Positions 36,967 through 46,538 of a stretch of DNA of 64,000 nucleotides are shown here, piece after piece. The translations under genes and the position numbers were made by a program. Origin of the DNA: Ancylobacter gelatini (lineage in GTDB: Bacteria > Pseudomonadota > Alphaproteobacteria > Rhizobiales > Xanthobacteraceae); NCBI RefSeq assembly GCF_022601675.1, contig NZ_JAKVIL010000004.1, forward strand, positions 62,001 through 126,000. Direction: 5' to 3'. Position 1 is the first letter of the stretch, and the number at the start of each line of letters is the position of its first letter. Under the pieces are notes generated by a model, which saw only the letters and a list, made by a program, of their open reading frames with translations, did no database searches and had not been told where the DNA came from.

Positions 36967-37935
36967 CTAGACCGCCGGCACGGCGGCGGCAGTGCGGCGC
37001 GCGGCGGCATAGAGCGTCGCCACCGCGCAGGAGGCAAGGCGCGTGCGCACCGAATCCGCCCGCGATGTCAGGATGATCGGCACGCGCGCACCCAGCACGA
37101 TGCCGGCGGCGTCGGCATGGGCGAGGAAGGTGAGGTTCTTCGCCAGCATGTTCCCGGCCTCAAGGTCCGGCACCACGAGGATCTGCGCCCGGCCGGCCAC
37201 CGGCGAGACGATCCCCTTGATCGCGGCGGCCTCCGGCGAAATCGCATTGTCGAACGCCAGCGGCCCGTCCACCAGCCCGCCGGTGATCTGCCCGCGATCG
37301 GCCATCTTGCACAAGGCGGCCGCGTCGATGGTGGAGGGGATCTTCGTCGTCACCGTCTCGACCGCCGAAAGGACCGCCACGCGCGGCGTGCCCATCCCGA
37401 TGCCAACCCACAGGTCGATCGCGTTCTGGATGATGTCGCGCTTGGCGTCGAGATCCGGAAAGATGTTGATCGCCGCGTCGGTGATGAACAGTGTTTCGGC
37501 ATGGCCGGGCACGTCCATCACGAAAACATGGCTCAGGCGCCGCTCGGTGCGCAGGCCGGTGGCCGAGGAGGTAACGGCCTTCATCAACTCGTCGGTGTGC
37601 AGGCTACCCTTCATCAGCAGTTCGCCGCGCCCCTCGCGCACCAGTTCCACCGCCTTGGCCGCGGCGGCGTGGCTGTGGGGCGCGTCGATCATCTCGATGC
37701 CGGTGAGATCGAGGCCGTGCTCGGCGGCGACCGATCCGATCTTGGCCTCGGGCCCAACGAGGATCGGCACGATCAGACCGGCCTCCGCCGCCTCCAGCGC
37801 GCCGCGCAGCGAGGTCTCGTCACAGGGGTGCGCGACCATGGTAGGCGCGGCCTCACAAGCGCGGGCAGCGGCGATCAGCCGGTCATATTTCGATGTCTTG
37901 GGCAGGGCATCGGCAGCGTCGAGCATATCCGCCAT
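36967..37935 (-). CDS. pta: Phosphate acetyl/butyryltransferase family protein
   Basis: 322 aa. The PTA/PTB fold is seen in KYDRLIAAARACEAAPTMVAHP, LIVPILVGPEAKI, LMKGSLHTDELMKAV and AGRAQILVVPDLEAGNMLAKNL. Members of this branch are often annotated as bifunctional enoyl-CoA hydratase/phosphate acetyltransferase. It converts acetyl-CoA and Pi to acetyl-P. An acetate kinase usually follows in such clusters, but here fabI is next (45-base gap). Confidence 0.9.
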   Translation of the reverse strand: MADMLDAADALPKTSKYDRLIAAARACEAAPTMVAHPCDETSLRGALEAAEAGLIVPILVGPEAKIGSVAAEHGLDLTGIEMIDAPHSHAAAAKAVELVREGRGELLMKGSLHTDELMKAVTSSATGLRTERRLSHVFVMDVPGHAETLFITDAAINIFPDLDAKRDIIQNAIDLWVGIGMGTPRVAVLSAVETVTTKIPSTIDAAALCKMADRGQITGGLVDGPLAFDNAISPEAAAIKGIVSPVAGRAQILVVPDLEAGNMLAKNLTFLAHADAAGIVLGARVPIILTSRADSVRTRLASCAVATLYAAARRTAAAVPAV

Positions 37936-37941
37936 TCTCGT

Positions 37942-40137
37942 TCAGCCTTCCTTTCGCGCCGCGACCGCGAGCCGGGCGCGGCCGCCGCCAGCCCGCGCCG
38001 GGGTGTCGAACAGTGTCCGGATTTCCTCGAAGCGCTCGGCGGCCGTACCCGTCAGCGGGCCGCGCGCCGTCAGCACCTTTTCCAGCAGCGCCAGCACCTC
38101 GGCCCGCGTCTCGGCGTCGTCCGGCAACAGAGCGGGGATCGCCTCCAGCGCGGCGGAGCGATCGATCAGCAGCATGAAATACTGCTCGCGCACCACGGCC
38201 TTGAAATGCTCCAGCGTGAGCTGGCGGGCGCGGGCGCCGGTACGGCGCAGCTGACGGATCGCCTCGAAGCCGCGCTCGTCGGCACTGCCGCGCGCCATGC
38301 CGACATAAACCAGAGCCCGCACCGCGCCTTCCAGCGTGCCGCCATGGGTAAAGCCCGCGCGCAGTTCGGCGATCCGCTTGGCGAGCAATTCGGCATGCAG
38401 CCGGCTTTTGGCCGCGCGGCGCGGCCCACGCGCGCCGGCCGGGTCGACGCCCAGCGCCGCCTGCAGCACCGGCAAGCCGTAGAGGGTGCGGAAGGTCAGT
38501 TCCGCCTGATGCTCGGCCGCCTTGCGGTAGCCCTCCAGCATCTCGACCACCTGCCGCGAGACCTGTTCCTGTGCCTTCACGAAGCGGTTGTCCGGCGCGA
38601 CCGGCCGGCGCTCCTCGCGCACGCGCTGCGCGGCGTCGTCGAGCCATCCGAGGAACGGGTTGCGCGAGCTGAACATCTCATAGGACAGGCGCAGCGGGTG
38701 GAGCTTGCGCCCGACCTCCGCCATAGCCGGGTTCACCATCGCCCGGACCATTGGCTGGAGATAGGCGCGATAAAGCGCGAGGTTGATCTCCGACATCCGG
38801 GCCGCGGTGGCAAAGCGCCGCTCATCGGCGAGATCGTTGCCGCCAAAGGCACGGATATCGTCGAGGTCGCGCACCTCGCAGCGCATGATCCATTCGGTCG
38901 CCGGGTGGTCCGGGTCCTGCCCCGCCTTGGGCTCGAAGATCGCCTCATAGAGCCCGGGCGGCAGCACGTCGATGAAATCGATGTTCGACGCGAATTCGTG
39001 GTGCTCCTTCCGCGCCACGCTGGCCGATACGAAGATGCCGAGATGGCCGATCTTGTCGTGCACCGTGTAGACGATGGTCTGCCCGTAGGTGCGGATCTCG
39101 TCCACGCTGTCATACAGGTCGAGGATCCAGTCCAGCGCCTGCTGCGGCGGGGTGATGTTGTCGCCGCGCGAGCAGAACACCACAATGGGCGAGCGAATGT
39201 TGCGCAGGTCGATCGCGGTGCCGTCCGAGGTCCGGATATCGCCGCAGGCGAGATGATTGCCCACGAACAGCTCATCGACGATGAACTGGATTTCCTCGCC
39301 GTTCAGCGTGACATGGCCGCCCCACCATTTCTCGAAGCCGAGATAGCGCTCCAGCTCGGTATCGATCTGCGAATAGAGGTTGTACTGTTTGGTCCAGAGC
39401 GTGTTGGCCGGGTTCTGGTTCTCGAAATTCTGCACCAGCCACGCGCCGTCAAACACGCCGGCGCCGAGGTCGCTGGTGAGCTGCGTGAGCCAGCTTCCGC
39501 CCAGCAGGCCGCCGGAATAGCGCATGGGATTCACGCCCCGCACACCCGCCCAGTAGGACAGCGGCGCGCCCGCGATGATGATCGGGCCGAACAGCTCGGG
39601 GCGCACGGCGGCGAGCATCATCACCGCCCAGCCGGCCTGGCAATTGCCGACGACGCACGGCTTGCCCTCCGCATGGGGATGCCGGGCCGCGACCGTTTCC
39701 AGAAACACCGCCTCGGCGCGGGCGACATCCTCGATGGTCTGGCCGGGAACCGGCTCGGGAAGAAAGCCGACGAAATAGCAGGGATGGCCGGCATTCATCG
39801 CCACGCCGATCTCGCTGTCAGCCTTGAAGCCGGCAATGCCCGGCCCATGGCCGGCGCGCGGATCGACGATGACGAAGGGCCGCTTGGCCTCGTCCACCAC
39901 GAAGCCCTCCGGCGGCACGATGCGCACCAGCAGATAGTTCGCGGGGCGGGGCAGCGTGCGCCCGTCGACCACCAGTTCGGCCTTGTAGTCCAGCACATTA
40001 GGTGCGGGCTCGGCCATGTGGGCCTCGTACTGCAGGCCGCGCTGGTGCATGGCGTCGAGAAACAGCGTCCAGCGCTGGCCGGCGTCGGTCCAATAGGACA
40101 AGGCATCCTGGAAGATGTTTGCTGAGCTGAATGTCAC
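37942..40137 (-). CDS. DUF3141 alpha/beta-hydrolase-fold protein (PHA synthase-like)
   Basis: 731 aa from GTG 40137, preceded by GGGAGCAG. Contains a lipase-box-like VVGNCQAGWAVMM with Cys in the nucleophile position, as in PHA synthases. YLLVRIVPPEGFVVDEAKRPFVIVDPRAGHGPG and HDKIGHLGIF (His) fit the alpha/beta hydrolase fold. The C-terminal ~300 residues are helical with no known match. DUF3141 genes accompany pta and fabI in Rhizobiales. A TTG at 40203 would add 22 residues. Confidence 0.82.
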   Translation of the reverse strand: MTFSSANIFQDALSYWTDAGQRWTLFLDAMHQRGLQYEAHMAEPAPNVLDYKAELVVDGRTLPRPANYLLVRIVPPEGFVVDEAKRPFVIVDPRAGHGPGIAGFKADSEIGVAMNAGHPCYFVGFLPEPVPGQTIEDVARAEAVFLETVAARHPHAEGKPCVVGNCQAGWAVMMLAAVRPELFGPIIIAGAPLSYWAGVRGVNPMRYSGGLLGGSWLTQLTSDLGAGVFDGAWLVQNFENQNPANTLWTKQYNLYSQIDTELERYLGFEKWWGGHVTLNGEEIQFIVDELFVGNHLACGDIRTSDGTAIDLRNIRSPIVVFCSRGDNITPPQQALDWILDLYDSVDEIRTYGQTIVYTVHDKIGHLGIFVSASVARKEHHEFASNIDFIDVLPPGLYEAIFEPKAGQDPDHPATEWIMRCEVRDLDDIRAFGGNDLADERRFATAARMSEINLALYRAYLQPMVRAMVNPAMAEVGRKLHPLRLSYEMFSSRNPFLGWLDDAAQRVREERRPVAPDNRFVKAQEQVSRQVVEMLEGYRKAAEHQAELTFRTLYGLPVLQAALGVDPAGARGPRRAAKSRLHAELLAKRIAELRAGFTHGGTLEGAVRALVYVGMARGSADERGFEAIRQLRRTGARARQLTLEHFKAVVREQYFMLLIDRSAALEAIPALLPDDAETRAEVLALLEKVLTARGPLTGTAAERFEEIRTLFDTPARAGGGRARLAVAARKEG

Positions 40138-40308
40138 CGTTCTGCTCCCGGTTCTCGCCCCGCCATCGCCCGCGATTGTGCACCTGCACACTGGTTTATC
40201 CAAGGCCCGGACAAACCCTTACAGGATGGGCGAAACGATGCTATCGGCACCGGCAGCAGAGCCGCGACGCAGGAGGCGGTGGCCGGCACCACCCCCACGC
40301 ACGCCGTC

Positions 40309-43300
40309 TCAGCCGATGCTCATCAGGCTGGCATTGCCCCCGGCGGCGGCGGTGTTGGTGCTGGTGGAACGTTCCAGCATCAGCATCTCCAGCGGGTAGG
40401 TCTCGCCGCGCGCCAGCGCCTCGGGGGTAAGCCCATGCACCATGATGATCGGGCCCTCGCGTCCCGCCATCGCCTCGTTGAGGCTGCGCAGCGCGTCGAC
40501 GTCGCCCTCGAACAGCACCGCGTCGAACCGTGCCGCGTCGATATCGGTGGTCAGGCTGACAAGCGGCGAGATCGCGGCCGGGAGGGGGGGCAGGGTGGAG
40601 CCCTCCAGCAGCACGCGGTTGCCGGTCGCCAGCGTCACCGCGATCTGCGCAGCCAGACCCGCCTCGGTCGCGGCCAGGCACAGCACCGTGCCGCGGGGGC
40701 TCAACTCATAGACGTTGCGCTCACCCACCGGGCCAGCCAGCTCGGTGCGGTAACCGAAGCGACTGTCGCCGACCAGCCGACCGCACAAGTCACGCAGCGC
40801 CGGATCGGTGAGCGAATCCACCCAGAGTCGCGCCGCCTCCGGCACGTCAGCCATGGGGGCGAGGGCAGGGGCGCTTGGCCGCTGCGCCAGAAGACGGCGC
40901 AGATAAAGCGGCCCGCCGGCCTTGGGGCCCGTGCCCGAAAGCCCGTGGCCGCCGAAAGGCTGAACACCGACGACCGCGCCGATAATGTTGCGGTTGACGT
41001 AGATATTACCGGCGCCGACCCGCTCGGTCACATGAGCGATGGTCTCGTCGATGCGGGTATGCAGGCCGAAGGTCAGCCCGTAGCCGGTATCGTTGATCGC
41101 CTTCAGCACCTTGTCGAGGTCCTCGCGGGCGTAGCGCACCACATGCAGCACCGGGCCGAACACCTCGCGCGTCAGCTCGCTGATATCGCCAATCTCGATG
41201 AGGGTCGGCGGCACGAAGGTGCCGTGAGCGCACTCCTCCGGCAGTGGCAATTGTTCGACCGCGTGACCAGCCTCCCGCATGCGCTGGATATGCCCCTCGA
41301 TATTGGCCTTGGCCTCGGCGGAGATCACCGGCCCGATATCGGTCGACAGGTGCACCGGGTTGCCGACGCGCAGTTCCGCCAATGCGCCCTTCAGCATGGT
41401 CAGCATTCGGTCGGCGACATCCTCCTGCACACACAGGATGCGCAGCGCCGAACAGCGCTGGCCGGCGCTGTCAAAAGCCGAGGCCAGCACGTCCGCCACC
41501 ACCTGCTCGGCCAGCGCGGACGAATCCACCACCATGGCATTCTGTCCGCCGGTCTCGGCGATCAGCGGAATCGTCCGTCCCTCGGGGCTCAGCCGACCGG
41601 CGAGCTGGCGCTGGATCAGCCGCGCCACTTCCGTGGAGCCGGTGAACATGACGCCGCGCGTGCGGGGATCGCCCACCAGCGCCGCGCCGACATCGCCCGC
41701 GCCGGGAAGAAGCTGCACCGCCCCGGCCGGAATGCCAGCCTCGCGCAGAATTCGCACCGCGGCCGCCGCGATCAGCGGGGTTTCCTCCGCCGGTTTGGCC
41801 AGCACCGGATTGCCGGCCGCCAGCGCGGCCGCCACCTGCCCGGTGAAGATTGCCAGCGGGAAATTCCACGGGCTGATGCACACCACCGGGCCGAGCGGGC
41901 GGTGGGTATCGGCGGAGAAGTCGCGCAGTTGGGAGGCGTAATAGCGCAGGAAATCGACCGCCTCCCGCACCTCGCCGACCGCGTTCGCGAACGACTTTCC
42001 AGCCTCGCGCACCACGATGCCGATCAGCGAGGGCAACCGCGCCTCCATCAGCTCGGCGGCGCGGTTAAGACAGGTTGCACGTTCCTCGGGCGGGGTCGAC
42101 TGCCAGATCGGCGCCGCAGCCGCCGCAGCCTCCATGGCGAGTTGCACCTGCTCGGTTGCAGCATCGGTTACACCGCCGATCCTGTCACGTTGATCGGCGG
42201 GGTTGGTTACGATCCTATTTGTGCCATCAACTGCCAGATCGGCGCTATGGGCGCCGCCGCGAACGGCGAGATCGGCGATCATCGGCGCGGCGCTGATTGG
42301 TGCCGAGCTACCGGCTAGGAGAGAGGCGGCGAGGGAGGCGAGGCGCTGTTCGTTCGACAGGTCCAGCCCCGCCGAATTGCGCCGATCCGCGCCGAAAATG
42401 TCCACCGGCGCGCCGATTTTGGGGTGCGGCGCGCCGATCGGCGCGATGCGACGGGCCACGTCGACCGGGTTCTCGATCAACTCGTCGATCGGCACGCTCT
42501 CATCCGCGATGCGGTTGACGAAGGACGAGTTGGCGCCGTTCTCCAGCAGGCGGCGGACGAGATAGGCGAGCAGCGTCTCATGGGTGCCGACGGGGGCGTA
42601 GATGCGGCAGGGCCGGCCCATCTTCTCCTTGCCGACCACCTCCTCATAGAGCGGTTCGCCCATGCCGTGCAGGCACTGGAACTCGTATTGCCCGGCATAA
42701 TAATTCTGCCCGGCCATCTCCATCACGGTGGCGAGCGTCTGGGCGTTGTGGGTGGCGAATTGCGGGAACACCGCATCCGGCGCGGCCAGCAGCTTGCGGG
42801 CGCAGGCGAGGTAGGAGACGTCGGTGTGCACCTTGCGGGTGAACACCGGAAAGCCCTCCAGCCCGTCCACCTGCGCGCGCTTGATCTCGCTGTCCCAATA
42901 GGCGCCCTTCACCAGACGCACCATCAGCCGGTGGCCGGAGCGGCGGGCGAGGTCGATCAGATAGTCGAGCACATAGGGGCAACGCTTCTGGTAGGCCTGC
43001 ACCACGAAGCCAATGCCGTTCCACCCCGCCAGCGCCTCGTCGAAACACAGCGCCTCCAGCAGGTCGAGCGAGACTTCCAGCCGGTCGGCTTCCTCGGCGT
43101 CGATGTTGAGGCCGATGTCATAGTGGCGCGCGAGCTTCGCCAGTTTCAGAACACGCGGCAGCAACTCATTGATCACGCGATCATATTGCGCACGCGAATA
43201 GCGCGGGTGCAGGGCCGACAGCTTGATCGAGATGCCCGGCCCTTCATAGATGCCGCGCCCGGCGGAGGCCTTGCCGATGGCATGGATCGCCTGCTCGTAA

Positions 43301-44310
43301 TCGGCCAGATAGCGCTGCGCGTCGGCCTCGGTGGTGGCGGCCTCGCCCAGCATGTCGAAGGAATAGCGGAAGCCCTTCGCCTCCATGGCGCGCGAATTGG
43401 CCAGCGCCTCGGAGATGGTCTGCCCGGTGACGAACTGCTCGCCCATCATCCGCATCGCCACGTCCACGCCCTTGCGGATCAAGGGTTCGCCGCCGCGTCC
43501 GATCAGCCGGGTCAGCGCGCCGGAAAGCCCGGTCTCGCTGGAGGTGGAAGTCAGCTTGCCGGTGAGCACCAGCCCCCAGGTCGCGGCATTGACGAACAGC
43601 GACGGGCTCTGCCCGACATGGGCGTGCCAGTCGCCATGGCCGATCTTGTCGCGGATCAGCGCGTCGCGGGTGGCGCGGTCGGGGATGCGCAGCAGCGCCT
43701 CGGCGAGGCACATCAGCGCCACGCCCTCCTGGCTGGAGAGGGCGTATTCATGGATCAAGCCTTCGACCGGCCCCTTCTGCCCCTTGGCCCGCAGCGCGGC
43801 CACCAGCCCCCGCGCCCGCTCCTTCGCCGCCTCCTCTCGCGCGGCCGGAAGCACCGCCTCGGAAATCAAAAGCGGAACGCATTCCGGCTCCGGCGCACGA
43901 TAGGCCCCGGTGATGCGCGCACGCAGAACACTCTGGGGCTGGACCCCACGCGCGAAGGCGACGAACGGCCCCTCGTGAAGGGCGCCGATGACCCCAGAAT
44001 CGGCCATTTCGGACGCCGATCCGGCGGTTTTTGCGCCAGAATCGGCGGAATCGGCGGCGCCGGACACTGTGCGACCGGCGCCGAAATCCATCGCGCGCGA
44101 CACAGCGCCGGAGGCGCCGGTAGCGGCGATATGCGGCGGGAGATCGGCGGGCGAACCGGCGCCGGATTCGGCGCTTTCCACGAGTTGCACCGCGTCGATC
44201 AGAGCCTGCTTCATCAGCGCATGCGGGGTGCGACCCTGCCGCTCCGCCGCCGCCTTGAGCCGCGCGCGGAGCTCCTCGTCGATCTTCACGCCAATGGTCG
44301 TGGTCGCCAT
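40309..44310 (-). CDS. putA: Trifunctional PutA: repressor, proline dehydrogenase and P5C dehydrogenase
   Basis: 1333 aa. Residues 1-47 form a ribbon-helix-helix domain (TTIGVKIDEELRARLKAAAERQG), followed by a low-complexity region to ~125. The proline dehydrogenase barrel lies at ~180-590 (RLMVRLVKGAYWDSEIKRAQ). The aldehyde dehydrogenase domain lies at ~730-1190, with Glu in IAETGGQNAMVVDSS and the catalytic Cys in DSAGQRCSALRILC; a C-terminal domain follows. It oxidises proline to glutamate (FAD and NAD) and, by its RHH part, represses its own gene when proline is absent. Two stretches of extra repeats are unusual (see findings). Confidence 0.96.
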   Translation of the reverse strand: MATTTIGVKIDEELRARLKAAAERQGRTPHALMKQALIDAVQLVESAESGAGSPADLPPHIAATGASGAVSRAMDFGAGRTVSGAADSADSGAKTAGSASEMADSGVIGALHEGPFVAFARGVQPQSVLRARITGAYRAPEPECVPLLISEAVLPAAREEAAKERARGLVAALRAKGQKGPVEGLIHEYALSSQEGVALMCLAEALLRIPDRATRDALIRDKIGHGDWHAHVGQSPSLFVNAATWGLVLTGKLTSTSSETGLSGALTRLIGRGGEPLIRKGVDVAMRMMGEQFVTGQTISEALANSRAMEAKGFRYSFDMLGEAATTEADAQRYLADYEQAIHAIGKASAGRGIYEGPGISIKLSALHPRYSRAQYDRVINELLPRVLKLAKLARHYDIGLNIDAEEADRLEVSLDLLEALCFDEALAGWNGIGFVVQAYQKRCPYVLDYLIDLARRSGHRLMVRLVKGAYWDSEIKRAQVDGLEGFPVFTRKVHTDVSYLACARKLLAAPDAVFPQFATHNAQTLATVMEMAGQNYYAGQYEFQCLHGMGEPLYEEVVGKEKMGRPCRIYAPVGTHETLLAYLVRRLLENGANSSFVNRIADESVPIDELIENPVDVARRIAPIGAPHPKIGAPVDIFGADRRNSAGLDLSNEQRLASLAASLLAGSSAPISAAPMIADLAVRGGAHSADLAVDGTNRIVTNPADQRDRIGGVTDAATEQVQLAMEAAAAAAPIWQSTPPEERATCLNRAAELMEARLPSLIGIVVREAGKSFANAVGEVREAVDFLRYYASQLRDFSADTHRPLGPVVCISPWNFPLAIFTGQVAAALAAGNPVLAKPAEETPLIAAAAVRILREAGIPAGAVQLLPGAGDVGAALVGDPRTRGVMFTGSTEVARLIQRQLAGRLSPEGRTIPLIAETGGQNAMVVDSSALAEQVVADVLASAFDSAGQRCSALRILCVQEDVADRMLTMLKGALAELRVGNPVHLSTDIGPVISAEAKANIEGHIQRMREAGHAVEQLPLPEECAHGTFVPPTLIEIGDISELTREVFGPVLHVVRYAREDLDKVLKAINDTGYGLTFGLHTRIDETIAHVTERVGAGNIYVNRNIIGAVVGVQPFGGHGLSGTGPKAGGPLYLRRLLAQRPSAPALAPMADVPEAARLWVDSLTDPALRDLCGRLVGDSRFGYRTELAGPVGERNVYELSPRGTVLCLAATEAGLAAQIAVTLATGNRVLLEGSTLPPLPAAISPLVSLTTDIDAARFDAVLFEGDVDALRSLNEAMAGREGPIIMVHGLTPEALARGETYPLEMLMLERSTSTNTAAAGGNASLMSIG
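42130..42460. repeat. GCGCCGAT-type repeat cluster in putA, between the two catalytic domains
   Basis: The plus strand shows many copies of ATCGGCG or CGCCGAT and GCGCC (for example near 42175, 42193, 42236, 42270, 42373 and 42410-42440). They encode a Gly/Ala/Ser-rich linker between proline dehydrogenase and aldehyde dehydrogenase. Reading frame is kept. Confidence 0.6.
43980..44175. repeat. GCGCC-AATCGGCG repeat cluster in putA N-terminal linker
   Basis: About eight copies of AATCGGCG or GCGCCG words, partly as near-palindromes (GCGCCAGAATCGGCGG), encode repeated ADSGA/ESGAG-type peptides at residues ~45-110, just after the RHH domain. Frame is maintained. Confidence 0.6.
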
Positions 44311-44345
44311 GACCGCCTCCCTGTGGACTACCGTCTATCCGCCAT

Positions 44346-44392
44346 GGGTAACACCCATAGGTGAAACCTCTTTGCTCCGCAAGGTATCACCC
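44346..44392. promoter_or_regulatory. Three GGT-N3-ACC sites between putA and LLM gene
   Basis: GGTAACACC (44347-44355, inside the palindrome ATGGGT-AAC-ACCCAT), GGTGAAACC (44360-44368) and GGTATCACC (44383-44391). They lie 36-81 bases upstream of putA. Clustered short palindromes are typical RHH targets, so PutA could bind here. Inference only. Confidence 0.45.
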
Positions 44393-44468
44393 GCCCCGTC
44401 CGTCGATGATGCCGGACCATCGCGCGCGACGTATTGCGATGCAGCGTACCAGCCCCCACCTGTGGGCG

Positions 44469-45500
44469 ATGACACAGCATGCCCCGCTTGCGCTCTCCGT
44501 TCTCGACCTCTCCTTCGTCACCTCCGGCGGCAGCGGGCCGCAGGCGCTGCGGGAGACCATCGAACTCGCGCGCCATGTCGACGCGCTCGGCTTCCGCCGC
44601 TTCTGGGTGGCGGAGCATCATAACCTGCCCTCGGTGGCGAGCGGCGCGCCCGATGTGATGGCAGGCCAGATTCTGGCGGCGACCGAGAATATTCGCGTCG
44701 GCTCCGGCGGCGTCATGCTGCCGAACCATGCCCCGCTTATGGTGGCGGAGCGCTTCAAGGTGCTGGAAGGGCTCTATCCGGGCCGGGTCGATCTCGGGCT
44801 CGGCCGTGCGCCCGGCACCGACCAGCTCACCGCCATGGCGCTGCGGCGCCGTCAGGACATGGAGCCCGGCGACGACTTCCTTGACCGGCTCAAGGAACTG
44901 ATGATGTGGGACAGCGGCGACTGGCCGGCGGATCATCCGTTCCGCTCGATCCGGGTGATGCCGGTCGACGTGAAGCTGCCGCCGATCTGGCTGCTCGGCT
45001 CCTCGGGCTATAGCGCCCGGCTCGCTGCCCAGCTCGGCATGGGCTTCGCCTTCGCGCACCATTTCGCCACCCATGACGTGATGGACGCGATGCTGAGCTA
45101 TCGCAACGGCTTCCGCCCTTCGGCAGACCGGCTCGACGCGCCCCACGCCATTCTCGCGCTCTCCGTGGTGTGCGCACCGACCGATGAGGAGGCCGAATGG
45201 CTGGCCGGCAGTGTGGACCTGTCGCATCTGCGCCGGGCGCGCGGCGACTACCAGCCGATCCCCTCGCCGGAAGAGGCGGCCGCGCAGCACTACAGCGAGA
45301 GCGATCGCGCCTTCATGCGGCGCAATCGCGAAAAGGTGCTGGTGGGCGGACCGGAGCGGGTGCGCGAGGGGCTGGCGCGTTTCATAGACACGACGCGGGC
45401 GGACGAGGTGATGATCACCACCCCGGTTCACGACCTCGCGGCCAAGAAGCGCTCCTATGAGCTGGTGGCACAGATGGAAATCGCGCCGGTAGCGGTCTAG
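44469..45500 (+). CDS. LLM-class flavin-dependent oxidoreductase
   Basis: 343 aa. [38 protein letters not shown] and [17 protein letters not shown] are typical of the luciferase-like family (MsnO8 group), which uses FMN or F420. The start ATG 44469 has a weak ribosome-binding site; ATG 44439 is an alternative. Divergent from putA. The substrate is unknown. Its stop overlaps the convergent EamA gene by 4 bases. Confidence 0.85.
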   Translation: MTQHAPLALSVLDLSFVTSGGSGPQALRETIELARHVDALGFRRFWVAEHHNLPSVASGAPDVMAGQILAATENIRVGSGGVMLPNHAPLMVAERFKVLEGLYPGRVDLGLGRAPGTDQLTAMALRRRQDMEPGDDFLDRLKELMMWDSGDWPADHPFRSIRVMPVDVKLPPIWLLGSSGYSARLAAQLGMGFAFAHHFATHDVMDAMLSYRNGFRPSADRLDAPHAILALSVVCAPTDEEAEWLAGSVDLSHLRRARGDYQPIPSPEEAAAQHYSESDRAFMRRNREKVLVGGPERVREGLARFIDTTRADEVMITTPVHDLAAKKRSYELVAQMEIAPVAV

Positions 45501-46420
45501 GCCCGCGACGGCCGCGTCACCAGCCAGATGCCGAGCGCGATCGGGACGATGCCGACGAAATCGAGCGGCGGCACCGCCTCGCCCAGCAGCAGCCAGCCAA
45601 AGAACAGGCCGAGCGGCGGCATGAGGAAGTGCAGGCTGGAAGCCGCCGTCGCGCCGGACCGGGTCAGCAGATAGAACCAGAGGCCGTAGCCACCGATCGA
45701 CACGCCAACCACCAGATAGGCGAAGCCGATGAGGAGCTGGGGCGTGAGGCTGATGTCGGAGACCCGCTCGGTGGCGAAGGCAACGGGCGCCACAGCGAGC
45801 GCGCCGGCAAGGCACTGGATGGCGTTGCCGGTCCAGATTCCGCCCTGAGGCTTGAGATATTTGAAAGCCAGCGTCCCGGCGGCGAAGGCGATGACGCCGC
45901 AGGCGACCAGAAGCGTGCCGGTCAGGCTCTCGTGACCGCCCTCCAGCCGCGAGCGCAGCACGATCACCACGCCGACCACGCCGAGCCCGATGCCGCCCCA
46001 TTTCACTGCGCTCATGCGCTCGCCGAGCAGCGGCCCGGCGAACAGCGCCACCACCAGCGGCAGGCAGCTGGTGAGCACCGCGACATAGGCGGAGGAGGCG
46101 AGGGTGAGCGCGCTCCAGTTGAAGCCGAGATAGACCGCGTTGTTGAGCACGCCGCACAGCACCAGAGCCGCCACGTCGCGCGCCCTCATCCGCGGGCGTC
46201 CGTCCACCAGCCACGCCAGCGCCAGCATGATCACCCCCGCCAGCGCGAAGCGCATGGTGAGCAGGGTCAGCGGCGGGCAGTAGCCGAGCGCGAGCTTGGC
46301 CCCGGCAAAGGCCGAGGACCACAGCACGCAGAACAGCGCGATCAGCAATGGCAGCGAGGCGAGCCCGCGTGCGGGCTTGCGCGCGGGCTCCACGGGAAGG
46401 CTGGATGAAAGGCCCGGCAT
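45497..46420 (-). CDS. DMT-family (EamA) exporter
   Basis: 307 aa with ten predicted helices in two EamA repeats ([21 protein letters not shown]... [14 protein letters not shown]; second repeat [22 protein letters not shown] ... [13 protein letters not shown]). N-terminus is a short soluble part. The family exports amino acids or metabolites. Substrate not determinable. Confidence 0.9.
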   Translation of the reverse strand: MPGLSSSLPVEPARKPARGLASLPLLIALFCVLWSSAFAGAKLALGYCPPLTLLTMRFALAGVIMLALAWLVDGRPRMRARDVAALVLCGVLNNAVYLGFNWSALTLASSAYVAVLTSCLPLVVALFAGPLLGERMSAVKWGGIGLGVVGVVIVLRSRLEGGHESLTGTLLVACGVIAFAAGTLAFKYLKPQGGIWTGNAIQCLAGALAVAPVAFATERVSDISLTPQLLIGFAYLVVGVSIGGYGLWFYLLTRSGATAASSLHFLMPPLGLFFGWLLLGEAVPPLDFVGIVPIALGIWLVTRPSRA

Positions 46421-46538
46421 GGCACGGCTCCGAGGTCAGGAGCCGGGGAAGCTAAACGCAGAGTCCGTGATCAGGAAACGCGATCTTCTCATGGGGGCCA
46501 TCAGCCGGGACGATCGATGTCGCCCCGGCCGGGGGCCG

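Noticed and set aside
35992..40125. Very long open frame on + opposite fabI, pta and DUF3141 genes
   Set aside because: It is the shadow of genes read on -, made by high GC and third-position bias. No SD, and its peptide is Arg/His/Gly-rich low-information sequence.
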